Origin: JAEYFP01 sp964566545
Lineage (GTDB): Bacteria; Bacillota; Clostridia; Lachnospirales; Lachnospiraceae
Assembly: GCA_964566545.1 (NCBI GenBank)
Contig: CAZMIX010000005.1
Location: 1 to 64,000, forward strand
DNA: 64,000 bases
Direction: 5' to 3'
Shown: positions 18,085 through 26,166 of the stretch, piece by piece
How the letters are laid out: each line of letters opens with the position of its first letter
How positions within the stretch are numbered: the first letter of the stretch is position 1
Position numbers and translations under genes: made by a program
The notes under the pieces: model-generated
Seen by the model: the letters and a program-made list of their open reading frames with translations, nothing else
Told to the model about the DNA's origin: nothing
The model's database searches: none

Positions 18085-19074
18085 TTACTCACATGGCCTG
18101 CAATCGATGACGGCGGTCAGCTTCGCGTGAAGCACATGCTCCAAATGGGTGATCTGTACGATGGTTTTTTCGATCTCGTGATTGACGCACAGTATTTTTT
18201 CAATGTCGTTTGTCTCTTGAAGGGTTTTTTGGAGCTTTTCCCCTTCGGCATTTAATATTTGGGCAAGCGCCGCTTCGATCAGCGCGATGGATTCCATGAT
18301 ATCGGCACAGGAATCGTGCTCCGGCTGCGGTTTGCTGTCACATCCGCATTTTTCACATTGATAATTACAGTCATGCGGGATAAAACATAAATCCTCATAA
18401 GAAATTTCCCATTTGCATAAATAAGGCTCGAACTCTTTTTTTGATAAGGCGAATACTTCTATCGGGGGATAGGGTAAATCGGGTTCACAGGGATTAAAAA
18501 GCAAATTTTTCAGCAGATAGGGGCTGTTGATACAAAAGCTCCCCATATTTTTTCCATGGGAATCCAGTATTTCGATAAATTGGCGCTGCTCCCTCAATAC
18601 GCTAAGAAGCATACCCGGGTAAAGCCCGAGCACGCCCGTTATTTCTTCCCGCTTCGCCGAATAGATGATAGCAGCTTTTCCGCTGTCCTTTTCCACCTTG
18701 ACGACTATGCACGGAAAGGAGACGAGCAGTACGTTGTTACAACAATCAAAAGAGATTCCTGTAATCGCTCCATGGAAATCAATTTGACAAATGCTCAGAC
18801 AACCCGCTTCACTCATGTCACAATTGAGCTTGAATAATTTATGATTGCACTCTTTTGACGATGCCCAGAAACAATTCTCCACATTATCATAGCAGATGCA
18901 GTCATATCCTCTGCCCACATAATGTCTGCAAAGAGGCTCAAGACAGGCGTTCAGCCTCACAATTTCGCATTTGCAGTCGATCGTGCAATAATAAGCGCAT
19001 CCGTCAAAAGCCATGTGGTTGATCGTATCTTTGCAGCCGGTTAAAATCGGCAGACAAGAATGAAGTTGATTCAT
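18085..19074 (-). CDS. Cys-rich protein with shared C-terminal domain; probable spore-surface protein
   Basis: Protein of 329 aa. The first 240 residues look like repeated four-strand blades of a beta-propeller (ITGISFDCCNNVLLVSF, EITGVLGLYPGMLLSVL), with many Cys. A Cys-rich linker (CNYQCEKCGCDSKPQPEHDSC) leads to the domain shared with its two neighbours: SIALIEAALAQILNAEGEKL through LEHVLHAKLTAVIDCRPCE. No signal peptide or membrane segment is present. No enzymatic motif was recognised. Its position and orientation between the other two family members, each with its own ribosome-binding site and leader, support a common developmental programme (inference). Confidence 0.65.
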   Translation of the reverse strand: MNQLHSCLPILTGCKDTINHMAFDGCAYYCTIDCKCEIVRLNACLEPLCRHYVGRGYDCICYDNVENCFWASSKECNHKLFKLNCDMSEAGCLSICQIDFHGAITGISFDCCNNVLLVSFPCIVVKVEKDSGKAAIIYSAKREEITGVLGLYPGMLLSVLREQRQFIEILDSHGKNMGSFCINSPYLLKNLLFNPCEPDLPYPPIEVFALSKKEFEPYLCKWEISYEDLCFIPHDCNYQCEKCGCDSKPQPEHDSCADIMESIALIEAALAQILNAEGEKLQKTLQETNDIEKILCVNHEIEKTIVQITHLEHVLHAKLTAVIDCRPCE

Positions 19075-19166
19075 AAAATACCTCCGCTATAGTACCCATT
19101 AAAATTGACATGCTGCAAGGGTGGCAGCAATTTTAAAAATTCCTGCCACTCCTGAAAAAGAAAAAC

Positions 19167-19475
19167 TTACTTAGTGTCGCATTTCATGCCGCATTTAACG
19201 TCGCATTCGTCACACAGGCAGTCCCTGAACAGCTCAAGCTTTGCCTGAAGCACCATTTCCAGTCTCGTAATAGAATTTACTGTTGCCTGGACTGATTTGT
19301 TGACCATAAGCATTTTTTCGGAGCACGTTTCACGCTCTACAACTTTTTGGATTTTTTCACCCTCTGCATTCAAAATATGAGAAAGCGCGGCTTGCTCTAA
19401 AGCGACAGAAGAGATAATGTCGGTGATGGCCTGGCATCTTGTTCCGCCACTAGGTTCAATAATAGGCATTCCCAT
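19167..19475 (-). CDS. Stand-alone copy of the shared Cys-ended domain
   Basis: Protein of 102 aa that is essentially the domain alone: AITDIISSVALEQAALSHIL, NAEGEKIQKVV, then NSITRLEMVLQAKLELFRDC and a tail with six more Cys (CLCDECDVKCGMKC). The two predicted helices and Cys tail match the C-termini of the 1098-aa and 329-aa neighbours. Similar SVALEQ...LNAEGEKIQK proteins are common in spore-forming Clostridia; I have no proven function for them. The start follows AGGAGGAA. The sigma-K-like promoter upstream suggests late mother-cell expression. Confidence 0.7.
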   Translation of the reverse strand: MGMPIIEPSGGTRCQAITDIISSVALEQAALSHILNAEGEKIQKVVERETCSEKMLMVNKSVQATVNSITRLEMVLQAKLELFRDCLCDECDVKCGMKCDTK

Positions 19476-19523
19476 TTAAAATTCCTCCTAAAAATATTAG
19501 ATGCATGAAATCTGCATCTGCTA

Positions 19524-19550
19524 TATTTTATGATGAGAAAAAAACTTTGT
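19524..19550 (-). promoter_or_regulatory. Sigma-K-like sporulation promoter
   Basis: Minus strand AC (19550-19549), 16 bp spacer, CATAAAATA (19532-19524) fits the sigma-K consensus AC-N16/17-CATANNNTA. It stands about 49 bp before the 102-aa gene. A vegetative promoter is not obvious here. Confidence 0.55.
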
Positions 19551-19621
19551 TACAAGCCGAGCCGATTAAGAAAAAATTATATGATTGGATAACAGATTTT
19601 TATATTGGGTGCAATCAAATG

Positions 19622-19672
19622 AAGGGGCAGCAGGCGAATGGTATGGACCGGTTTCGCGCTGGCTGCCCCTTT
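19622..19672 (+). terminator. Long hairpin between the SIMPL gene end and the spore-domain gene promoter
   Basis: AAGGGGCAGC (from 19622) pairs with GCTGCCCCTT (to about 19671), with a long loop. It lies just past the stop of the minus-strand SIMPL gene and probably ends that transcript. Confidence 0.6.
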
Positions 19673-19709
19673 GGATTTCTTTGCACTTGTAATTGGACGT
19701 ACGGTAAAC

Positions 19710-20516
19710 TTATTTTACATTATAATTCAGCCTTACGGTAATCGTCGCGGTTTTACTGCGGGAGGTGGTGTTGAAGGTTCCTCCGTAGCTGTATTCCTCA
19801 GCAGCGGAATTCCTTGCGATGATCTGAAATACGCCGAGGCTCGCTTCCGACAGATCACCGGCCTGACTCCCTGTGCCGGAAGCCATCAGGTCGACCCTTT
19901 CTTTTGCGTTTTTAGTCGCATCCTCGATGAGCTGAAGCTTTAATTCATCCAATTTTGTATAATAATATTCCGGCGATTCGGAGGTGAATTCGATGCCGGA
20001 TTCAATCAGGCCCGTAATATCCCTCGAAATTTTCTCTACCTTATCCACATCCGTAGACGAAACGGAAACATCCTGATACAGGTCATAGCCGACCAGCTCA
20101 TCGCCGACATAATTACCCTCCTCATTATAAATGGAATTATAATGCTTGCTGATGTTGACGGAGCTGAATACCATCTCACTTTCCTGAATGCCGTTTTCTT
20201 CAAGATATTCCTTTACCATCTGGGCATCGTGCTTGATCGTGCTGTAAGCGCTGCCTGTCGTTTCGGCAAAAGCGGAAAAGCTGCCGCGCCATACGATCAA
20301 ATCCGATTCGAAATCGCAGCTGGCCGAGCCGGTCGCCGTGATCCCTTCACTGCCGCTTTTTCCCTTATAGGTCAGAAAGCTCTGCGTTAAAATGATGACG
20401 CATACGATCGAACTGACGCCGAGAATCAAAGCGATGATGATGCCCCTCAAGTCGGCAGCCTTCTTTTCCTTTTTAGCGGGTGCCGTTTCCATACCCTTTT
20501 CCTGATCCTGTTCCAT
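19710..20516 (-). CDS. Membrane-anchored SIMPL (DUF541) domain protein
   Basis: Protein of 268 aa. A basic, Lys-rich cytosolic head is followed by one transmembrane helix near residues 25-45 (GIIIALILGVSSIVCVIILT). The outside part has the SIMPL pattern: ITATGSASCDFESDLIVWRG, then YLEENGI, a long helix LKLQLIEDATKNAKERVDLM and the final FNTTSRSKTATITVRLNY strand. SIMPL proteins are outer-face or secreted proteins of poorly known role, some linked to stress survival. Start 20516 is preceded by GGGAGGT. It is transcribed toward the spore-surface genes but separated from them by a hairpin. Confidence 0.8.
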   Translation of the reverse strand: MEQDQEKGMETAPAKKEKKAADLRGIIIALILGVSSIVCVIILTQSFLTYKGKSGSEGITATGSASCDFESDLIVWRGSFSAFAETTGSAYSTIKHDAQMVKEYLEENGIQESEMVFSSVNISKHYNSIYNEEGNYVGDELVGYDLYQDVSVSSTDVDKVEKISRDITGLIESGIEFTSESPEYYYTKLDELKLQLIEDATKNAKERVDLMASGTGSQAGDLSEASLGVFQIIARNSAAEEYSYGGTFNTTSRSKTATITVRLNYNVK

Positions 20517-20801
20517 AATATACCTCCCTCGCGTATTAGACATTTAAAATCCCTTAAAAATGTTTCATTAAATATATATTCTATCTTATTAGTTTTATAC
20601 GCAGATGTCAATTGTTATGCACATAATTTCTCGCATGTATGTCTCGGATTTTTTGTGACTTTCGCTTCGCTGCACCCACAAAAAACACCTCGCGGCACCA
20701 TAGGACGAACTGTAACATCAATATACATTAATGTATATTAAGAATATCTTAAAAAAAAGTGGAAGATAATATTTACTCTTAAGCCAGGCAGAGGTTTTGA
20801 A
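20517..20801. other. Intergenic stretch, no gene seen
   Basis: About 285 bp between divergent genes. No reading frame with family features was found. It contains a 20 bp perfect palindrome (20720-20739) and A+T-rich runs; the small-gene promoter follows it. Confidence 0.6.
20720..20739. repeat. Perfect 20 bp palindrome
   Basis: AATATACATT followed by its exact inverted copy AATGTATATT. It lies between divergent genes and could be an operator or a cruciform-prone spot; no known regulator is assigned. Confidence 0.6.
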
Positions 20802-20846
20802 ATCACACCCTCTCTTCTTGAGAGAAAAAGAGCGGTGTGATAAAAT
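20802..20846 (+). promoter_or_regulatory. Promoter overlapped by an inverted repeat
   Basis: TTGAGA (20818-20823), 17 bp spacer, TAAAAT (20841-20846) forms a good sigma-A promoter. ATCACACC (20802-20809) and GGTGTGAT (20834-20841) are exact inverted copies flanking the -35 and touching the -10, a layout suited to repression. Confidence 0.5.
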
Positions 20847-20892
20847 ACGGAAAGCGGTACAATACTATGATCAAAAGAAAAGAGGTCTTTTT

Positions 20893-21123
20893 ATGAATCC
20901 AATGGCGCTGTTGCAGTTTCAGGAGGTATGGAACAAATTTAAAACAAATCACCCGAAATTCCCGCTTTTTATGAGTGCGGTCGCAAAGGAGGGCATCCGT
21001 GAAAATACGGTTATCGAAGTCAGCGTTATGACTCCGGAAGGAAAGCGCTATCACACGAATGTCAAACTGACGCCCTCTGATATGGAGCTGATCGAACTGT
21101 TAAAGAGTTTAAATAAAAAATAG
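20893..21123 (+). CDS. Small conserved-looking hypothetical protein
   Basis: Protein of 76 aa starting MNPMALLQFQEVWNKFKTNH. It has an amphipathic N-terminal helix and then strand-like segments (NTVIEVSVMTPEGKRYHTNV), ending in a helix (SDMELIELLKSLNKK). No signal peptide or membrane segment. I do not assign a known function. The start at 20893 follows GAGG with proper spacing and is preferred to an open frame from 20797 that overlaps the promoter. Confidence 0.6.
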   Translation: MNPMALLQFQEVWNKFKTNHPKFPLFMSAVAKEGIRENTVIEVSVMTPEGKRYHTNVKLTPSDMELIELLKSLNKK

Positions 21124-21125
21124 GA

Positions 21126-21153
21126 TTGACAAGAATTGTACAATGTGTATAAT
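21126..21153 (+). promoter_or_regulatory. Promoter of the sugar uptake/GH51 operon
   Basis: TTGACA (21126-21131), 16 bp spacer, TATAAT (21148-21153): a consensus sigma-A promoter. The leader to the first start at 21363 is about 200 nt and holds two operator-like palindromes and a hairpin. Confidence 0.75.
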
Positions 21154-21164
21154 GAATTCATAGA

Positions 21165-21176
21165 GTACACGTGAAC
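21165..21176. promoter_or_regulatory. Operator-like half-perfect palindrome O1
   Basis: GTACACGTGAAC, just downstream of the -10 box, differs by one base from the perfect palindrome at 21308. LacI family operators often have a central CG and this size; the lacI-type gene of the operon is the likely binder (inference). Confidence 0.5.
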
Positions 21177-21249
21177 GCAAAGACAAAGTTGACAATTAAT
21201 ACGAATCAAATCATCCTGCTTATTTTAATGAGCTGATCGTCAACATTCG

Positions 21250-21292
21250 CGCAATCCTTCGGCGGACGAAGTTGTTCCGCATCCGGATTGCG
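21250..21292 (+). other. Nested hairpin in the leader
   Basis: CGCAATCC (21250-21257) pairs with GGATTGCG (21285-21292), and inside it GCGGA (21262-21266) pairs with TCCGC (21276-21280). No T-run follows, so it is more likely an RNA-stability or folding element than a terminator. Confidence 0.45.
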
Positions 21293-21307
21293 TAAAAATT
21301 AAAGTGC

Positions 21308-21319
21308 GTACACGTGTAC
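21308..21319. promoter_or_regulatory. Operator-like perfect palindrome O2
   Basis: GTACACGTGTAC is a perfect 12 bp palindrome inside the leader, 143 bp from O1. Two such sites could be bridged by one LacI family tetramer. Confidence 0.55.
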
Positions 21320-21362
21320 ACAAGCAACCAATGTTTTTAATATTTTAACAGGAGGTATGGAA

Positions 21363-22709
21363 ATGAAAAAGCTATTATGTAGTGTATTGGTAACAGCAAT
21401 GACCGCAACGCTGCTGGCCGGATGCGGCTCGGCGGCAACGGAAAAAGAGGCGGCACAGGGTGCAGCGGGTACGGAAGAGACTGCGAAGGCGGAAGAGCCA
21501 AAAGCGGAAGCGCCAAAGGCAGAAGAGCAGGACGGCGGAGAAGGGGAACCGGTGACTCTGCAATTCTGGAATGTATTCACAGGCTCTGACGGAGATATTC
21601 TGCGCGAGATCGTGGATAATTACAACGCGACGAATACGGACAACATCACAATTGAGATGGATATTATGCCGAATGACACGCTGCAGCAGAAGCTGCCGGC
21701 GGCAATCGCCACAGACACGGCGCCGGACATGGTTTTATTCGGGGTAGAAAACATCGCTCCCTATGTGAGCAACAATTCGCTGGAGGACATCAGTGATTTT
21801 TGGGATGTGACAGGAGTGGATCAAAGCAATTTTCTGGAAAATGTAACGGAGCTTTCCTACGTGGGTGGGAAGCTGTATGGTACGCCGATGCAGTACAATG
21901 TTTCTTATCTGTATTGGAACAAGGATCTGTTTGAAGCGGCAGGGCTTGACCCTGAGACGCCGCCCGCGACGATAGAGGAGCTTACCGAGTATGCGGAAAA
22001 GCTGACGGATCCTTCTAAAAATCAGTATGGCCTTGCATTGCCGACAAACGCGACCTATATGCAGTTTTTATGGGCAAACGGCGGTGACGCGGATGATCCG
22101 GCGACAAATAAAAACCTGTTGGATTCAGAGGAAAACTTAAAGACTCTGGAATGGCTTCAAGATCTGACCGTAAATAAAAAGGTGAGTCCTGAAAACGTGA
22201 CAGGCTCCGACGCGGATGCAATGCTGCAGGCGGGACAAATTGCGATGTACATGAGCGGTCCGTGGCAGATCAACGGATTGAGGGAACAGGGAATCAATTT
22301 CGGCATCGCTCCATGTGTGGCCGGAAGCGCAGGCTCTTTTTCACCGGCAGGCGGATGCAGCTATGTCATCCCGAAGGGAACGGATGACGTCAAGAAGCAG
22401 GCGGTCTATCAGTTTATGAAATACTGGCTGACGGATGACATTTTAAAGGAATGGTCGCAGAGAAACGGCTTCCCAGTCTGGTCAAAAACGCTGGCAGAAG
22501 ATCCGGAAATTCAAAGTGACGAGGTGCTGAATTCTATTTCAAAGGCTACGGAAATCGGCAGAGCCTATAATTTGGGCTATTCGCTTGCGAGCCAGATCGA
22601 CAACGACGTCATGATCCCGATGTTTGAAAAGGTGATGACGGGAGCCCAAAAGCCTGCGGACGCGCTGGCGGAAGCAGTCGCGGCAATGGATCGGGTGCTT
22701 GCGCAGTAA
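21363..22709 (+). CDS. Sugar ABC transporter substrate-binding lipoprotein (family 1)
   Basis: Extracellular solute-binding protein of 448 aa. The signal peptide ends in LLAGC with the lipid-bearing Cys at residue 21. A Glu/Lys/Ala-rich linker follows. The mature domain is family-1-like (VTLQFWNVFTGSDGDILREI, later PTNATYMQFLWANGG, AMYMSGPWQINGL and FSPAGGCSYVIPKG). It delivers oligosaccharide or sugar to the two MalF/MalG-type permeases downstream. No ATPase gene is in the operon, so a shared MsmK-type ATPase elsewhere is expected. With the GH51 gene in the same operon, the ligand is probably an arabinose-containing oligosaccharide (inference). Start 21363 is preferred over ATG 21357, which is too close to AGGAGG. 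Confidence 0.85.
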   Translation: MKKLLCSVLVTAMTATLLAGCGSAATEKEAAQGAAGTEETAKAEEPKAEAPKAEEQDGGEGEPVTLQFWNVFTGSDGDILREIVDNYNATNTDNITIEMDIMPNDTLQQKLPAAIATDTAPDMVLFGVENIAPYVSNNSLEDISDFWDVTGVDQSNFLENVTELSYVGGKLYGTPMQYNVSYLYWNKDLFEAAGLDPETPPATIEELTEYAEKLTDPSKNQYGLALPTNATYMQFLWANGGDADDPATNKNLLDSEENLKTLEWLQDLTVNKKVSPENVTGSDADAMLQAGQIAMYMSGPWQINGLREQGINFGIAPCVAGSAGSFSPAGGCSYVIPKGTDDVKKQAVYQFMKYWLTDDILKEWSQRNGFPVWSKTLAEDPEIQSDEVLNSISKATEIGRAYNLGYSLASQIDNDVMIPMFEKVMTGAQKPADALAEAVAAMDRVLAQ

Positions 22710-22725
22710 AATGCCTGTTAGATGC

Positions 22726-22754
22726 GGGGAGAGCGGAAATTTCCCGCTCTCCCC
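22726..22754 (+). other. Intercistronic hairpin after the binding-protein gene
   Basis: An 11 bp perfect stem, GGGGAGAGCGG (22726-22736) with CCGCTCTCCCC (22744-22754), and a 7-base loop. No T-run follows. Such hairpins protect the upstream message and raise binding-protein levels relative to the permeases. Confidence 0.75.
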
Positions 22755-22770
22755 ACAGAAAGGAAGCATC

Positions 22771-23670
22771 ATGAATAAGAAGAAAAAATACCAGCCGAGT
22801 TACCAAAAGAGCGCTTATCTTTTCATTCTGCCGTCGATGACAATTTTGACGATATTCGTATTTGTTCCATTAATTGCGTCGCTGGTCATCAGCCTGATAA
22901 ATATGAATATTTTTATGAATGATATTTCATTTGCGGGCATACGGAATTTCACAAGGCTGTTTCAGGATAGCCGGGTTTTGAATGCAACGTTTAACAGCTT
23001 TTATTTTGCGCTTTTTGAAGTGCCGCTCCAGGTGGGGCTGGCTTTGCTCCTTAGCATCTATGTGGCAAAGGATAACAAATACACGCGGGCGCTGCGCTCC
23101 ATCTATTATCTTCCCTTTGTATGCTCGATGACGGCTGTCGGTATCGTCTGGTCCATGCTGCTTGACCCCAATCTCGGTTTGGTACCGTATCTTCTGCGCC
23201 AATTCGGACTGGGATCCGTCTCCTTTTTAAAGGATCCGAATCTGGCGATGCCTACGATCATCGTCGTCAGCGCCTGGAAAGGCTTTGGATACACGCTGAC
23301 GCTGATTACGGCGGCGGTTTTGAACGTTTCCGCCTCGCTTTATGAGGCGGCACAGATGGACGGTGCGAATTTGTGGCAGAAATTCATACATATTACGATA
23401 CCAGGGATCTGGCCGACGATCAGCTTCTGTATTGTGACGACGATGATCGGGGCTTTGCAGATGTTCGATCAGGCGTATGTCATGACGCAGGGCGGTCCGC
23501 TCAACCGGACGGAGACGCTCGTGCAGTACATTTATGACAGAGGCTTCCAGACGGCACCCTATGATTTGGGCTATGCATCGGCAATCTCCGTTTATCTGTT
23601 TGTGATCATTGCGATATTTACCTTTGTCCTGCGCCGGTATGTTCTGGAGAAGGGAGAGAGCGATGAATAA
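22771..23670 (+). CDS. Sugar ABC transporter permease (MalF/UgpA type)
   Basis: Inner-membrane permease of 299 aa with six expected helices; the first lies near residues 15-40 (AYLFILPSMTILTIFVFVPL). The ATPase-docking EAA loop is visible as LYEAAQMDGANLWQKFIHIT IP-type sequence near residue 200. The ending GGPLNRTETLVQYIYDRGF is typical of this family. It pairs with the next permease, whose start overlaps its stop by 8 bases. Start 22771 follows AAAGGAAG; the longer open frame from 22699 overlaps the upstream gene and hairpin. Confidence 0.88.
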   Translation: MNKKKKYQPSYQKSAYLFILPSMTILTIFVFVPLIASLVISLINMNIFMNDISFAGIRNFTRLFQDSRVLNATFNSFYFALFEVPLQVGLALLLSIYVAKDNKYTRALRSIYYLPFVCSMTAVGIVWSMLLDPNLGLVPYLLRQFGLGSVSFLKDPNLAMPTIIVVSAWKGFGYTLTLITAAVLNVSASLYEAAQMDGANLWQKFIHITIPGIWPTISFCIVTTMIGALQMFDQAYVMTQGGPLNRTETLVQYIYDRGFQTAPYDLGYASAISVYLFVIIAIFTFVLRRYVLEKGESDE

Positions 23671-24493
23671 AAGGAAAATTCGGTTCGGAAGGCTGGCCGG
23701 CTCGATCCTGACGCTTATGATCGTGCTGCTCGTGCTGATACCGGTCGTCTGGCTGTTTGTCTCTTCTTTTAAAACGGATAAAGGCGTGATTGCCTATCCG
23801 CCGCAGTTTTTTCCGGGGGAATGGACCTTTGCACAATATAGTTACGTGGCAAAAAGCATCCCGATTTTTTCAATGACCAAATCGACGCTGTTGTTTGCGG
23901 GCGGCGTGACGCTGCTCAGCGTCCTGTTTGATTCGATGGCAGGTTACGCGTTTGCGCGTATGAATTTCAAAGGCTCCAAGCTGCTGTTTTCGATCATCCT
24001 GCTGACGATGATGGTGCCGTTTCAGATCATTATGACTCCGCTCTATATCGAAATCTATAAGCTGCACATGCTGGATACTTATCTGGGGCTGATTCTGCCG
24101 AGAGCGACGAGCGCGTTTGGAATCTATATGATGCGTTCCTTCTTTGCCGGCCTTCCAAAATCGATCGAGGAATCGGGAAGAATCGACGGAATGGGGGAAT
24201 TCCGTATTTACCGTTCGCTGATGCTGCCGCTGTGCAAGCCGGCGCTCGTCAGTCTGGCGATCTTTCATTTCATGAATAACTGGAATGATCTGCTGTATCC
24301 GCTGATGCTCACAAGCTCTTCCGATAAAAGGACGTTATCCGCGGGGCTGGCTGTGCTTGTCGGGAACAAGGTCATCAAGTACGGGCCGACGCTGGCGGCT
24401 ACAATGATTTCCTTAACGCCGCTGCTGATCCTTTATATTTTTTGCCAGAAATATTTTGTAGAGGGGATCGCAACAGCCGGAACGAAGGAATAA
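23663..24493 (+). CDS. Sugar ABC transporter permease (MalG type)
   Basis: Second permease, 276 aa. It opens with one long helix (GSILTLMIVLLVLIPVVWLF) and the family motif SFKTDKGVIAYPPQFFP. The EAA loop reads SIEESGRIDGMGEFRIYRSL near residue 175, followed by NNWNDLLYPLML, a hallmark of MalG/MsmG/AraQ permeases. Its ATG overlaps the previous gene's end (GATGAATAA), so translation is coupled. It forms the membrane channel with the preceding permease; the ATPase must come from elsewhere. Confidence 0.88.
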   Translation: MNKRKIRFGRLAGSILTLMIVLLVLIPVVWLFVSSFKTDKGVIAYPPQFFPGEWTFAQYSYVAKSIPIFSMTKSTLLFAGGVTLLSVLFDSMAGYAFARMNFKGSKLLFSIILLTMMVPFQIIMTPLYIEIYKLHMLDTYLGLILPRATSAFGIYMMRSFFAGLPKSIEESGRIDGMGEFRIYRSLMLPLCKPALVSLAIFHFMNNWNDLLYPLMLTSSSDKRTLSAGLAVLVGNKVIKYGPTLAATMISLTPLLILYIFCQKYFVEGIATAGTKE

Positions 24494-24533
24494 TTTTTAC
24501 GATATTATAACGAATACAGCAACGGAGGACCAG

Positions 24534-26060
24534 ATGAAAGCATCAATTGTTATCAACCGACATTATCAAAAGGGAACGATCGATCAGAGAATTTACAGCT
24601 CATTTGTGGAGCATATGGGGCGGGTCGTTTATTCAGGAATTTATGAGCCGGGCCATCCATGCGCGGACGAGGACGGATTTAGAAAAGATGTGCTCGAAAA
24701 AGTGAAGGAGATGGGCGTGACGGGCATCCGCTATCCGGGCGGAAATTTCGTATCCTGCTATGACTGGCGGGATGGCGTTGGGCCTGTGGAAAAAAGGCCG
24801 CGCCGCCTGGAGATTGCGTGGCGGGCGATCGAGACAAATGAGTTTGGAACGAATGAATTTATGAAATGGGCGGCAAAAGCGGACGTGGAGCCGATCTTTG
24901 CGGTCAATCTCGGAACAAAGGGCATTGAGAACGCGGTATCGCTTGTGGAATACTGCAATATTCCTAAGGGAACGCTGTATAGCGATTTAAGGCGGGAGCA
25001 CGGTGTTAAATCCCCTTACCGGATCCAAACGTGGTGCCTTGGAAATGAGATGGACGGAGACTGGCAGATCGGCCACAAAACGGCTGAGGAATACGGGCGT
25101 CTGGCGCAGGAAACGGCAAAGGCGATGAAGCAGGCGGACAGTGAAATTCAGCTTGTATCGTGTGGAAGCTCCAAATCCGATATGCCTACTTATCCGGATT
25201 GGGAGGCGATCACGCTGGGCTATACTTACGACTATGTGGACTATCTATCGCTCCATCAATATTATGGAAATCAGGAGAAGGGCACGGCATATTTTCTGGC
25301 GCAATCGCTCGACATGGAAAACTATATTAAAACGGTCATCGGCACGTGTGATTTTGTAAAAGCAAAAAAACGCTCGCAAAAGACGATGTACATCAGCTTT
25401 GACGAGTGGGGCGTCTGGTCAATCCCAGACCGGGAGATCGCTTCCCAGGTGGATGAGACGCCCTGGCAGGTCGCGCCGCATTTAAGCGAGCAGATTTACA
25501 CGATGGAGGATGCACTGTTATTTGGTAGCATGCTCATGAATTTTTTAAAGTATGCCGACCGTATCAAAATTGCGTGTCAGTCATTGCTGGCGAATATCAG
25601 CGCGGCGATCATGACGGATCGCGGAGGCGGAGTCTGGGTGCAGCCGATTTTTTATCCGTTTTCGCATATGGCGGCCTATGGGCGGGGCGTTGTCATGCGG
25701 GATGTTCTGACATGTAAAACCTATTCGAGCGGAAAATTTACCGGGGTTCCCTACGTGGATGAGGTGACGGTATACAACGGGCAGGCGGAAGAGCTTGTAA
25801 TTTTCGCCGTAAACAGAAGCGAGACGGAAGAGGTCGCGCTTTCCTGCGATCTGGAAAATTTTCAGGCAAAAGAGGTCATCGCCCATACCGCGATGCACCA
25901 CTCTGATAAAAAAGCGACGAATCTGAATAACCATGAGGAAGTAAAGCCGCATGAAACGGGAACTGCGGCGATTGGCGAAGGTACTTTGAGAGCAGTTTTA
26001 CAGCCGCTTTCATGGAACATGATAAGGATCAGGGTAACGGAACCTTCTTATCAAAAATAG
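24534..26060 (+). CDS. Alpha-L-arabinofuranosidase, GH51
   Basis: Retaining glycosidase of 508 aa that removes terminal alpha-L-arabinofuranosyl groups from arabinan or arabinoxylan oligosaccharides. The family start YSSFVEHMGRVVYSGIYEPG and RYPGGNFVSCYDWRDGVG are present. The acid/base is Glu172 in CLGNEMDG and the nucleophile is Glu291 in ISFDEWGVWS. A C-terminal beta-sandwich ends with LQPLSWNMIRI. No signal peptide, so it acts on imported oligosaccharides. It is the last enzyme gene of the operon starting at 21126; GGAGGAC precedes the ATG. Length and motifs are normal for the family. Confidence 0.93.
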   Translation: MKASIVINRHYQKGTIDQRIYSSFVEHMGRVVYSGIYEPGHPCADEDGFRKDVLEKVKEMGVTGIRYPGGNFVSCYDWRDGVGPVEKRPRRLEIAWRAIETNEFGTNEFMKWAAKADVEPIFAVNLGTKGIENAVSLVEYCNIPKGTLYSDLRREHGVKSPYRIQTWCLGNEMDGDWQIGHKTAEEYGRLAQETAKAMKQADSEIQLVSCGSSKSDMPTYPDWEAITLGYTYDYVDYLSLHQYYGNQEKGTAYFLAQSLDMENYIKTVIGTCDFVKAKKRSQKTMYISFDEWGVWSIPDREIASQVDETPWQVAPHLSEQIYTMEDALLFGSMLMNFLKYADRIKIACQSLLANISAAIMTDRGGGVWVQPIFYPFSHMAAYGRGVVMRDVLTCKTYSSGKFTGVPYVDEVTVYNGQAEELVIFAVNRSETEEVALSCDLENFQAKEVIAHTAMHHSDKKATNLNNHEEVKPHETGTAAIGEGTLRAVLQPLSWNMIRIRVTEPSYQK

Positions 26061-26102
26061 TTTACAAGGGCTGGCGGCATCGAGAAAGGTGCCGCTATAG
26101 TC

Positions 26103-26132
26103 TTGCCTGAAAAGGCGCATCGATGGTATAAT
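26103..26132 (+). promoter_or_regulatory. Promoter of the lacI-type gene
   Basis: TTGCCT (26103-26108), 18 bp spacer, TATAAT (26127-26132), about 35 bp before the ATG at 26167. It would allow the regulator to be made independently of the operon. Confidence 0.55.
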
Positions 26133-26166
26133 CCGAATATAAAATTAATACGCTGGGGGAATCGAC

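Noticed and set aside
19505..19741. 78-residue plus-strand open frame
   Set aside because: No family features; it covers the sigma-K-like promoter and a terminator hairpin.
21357..21362. ATG at 21357 as start of the binding-protein gene
   Set aside because: Only one base from AGGAGG; the ATG at 21363 has workable spacing and starts a normal signal peptide.
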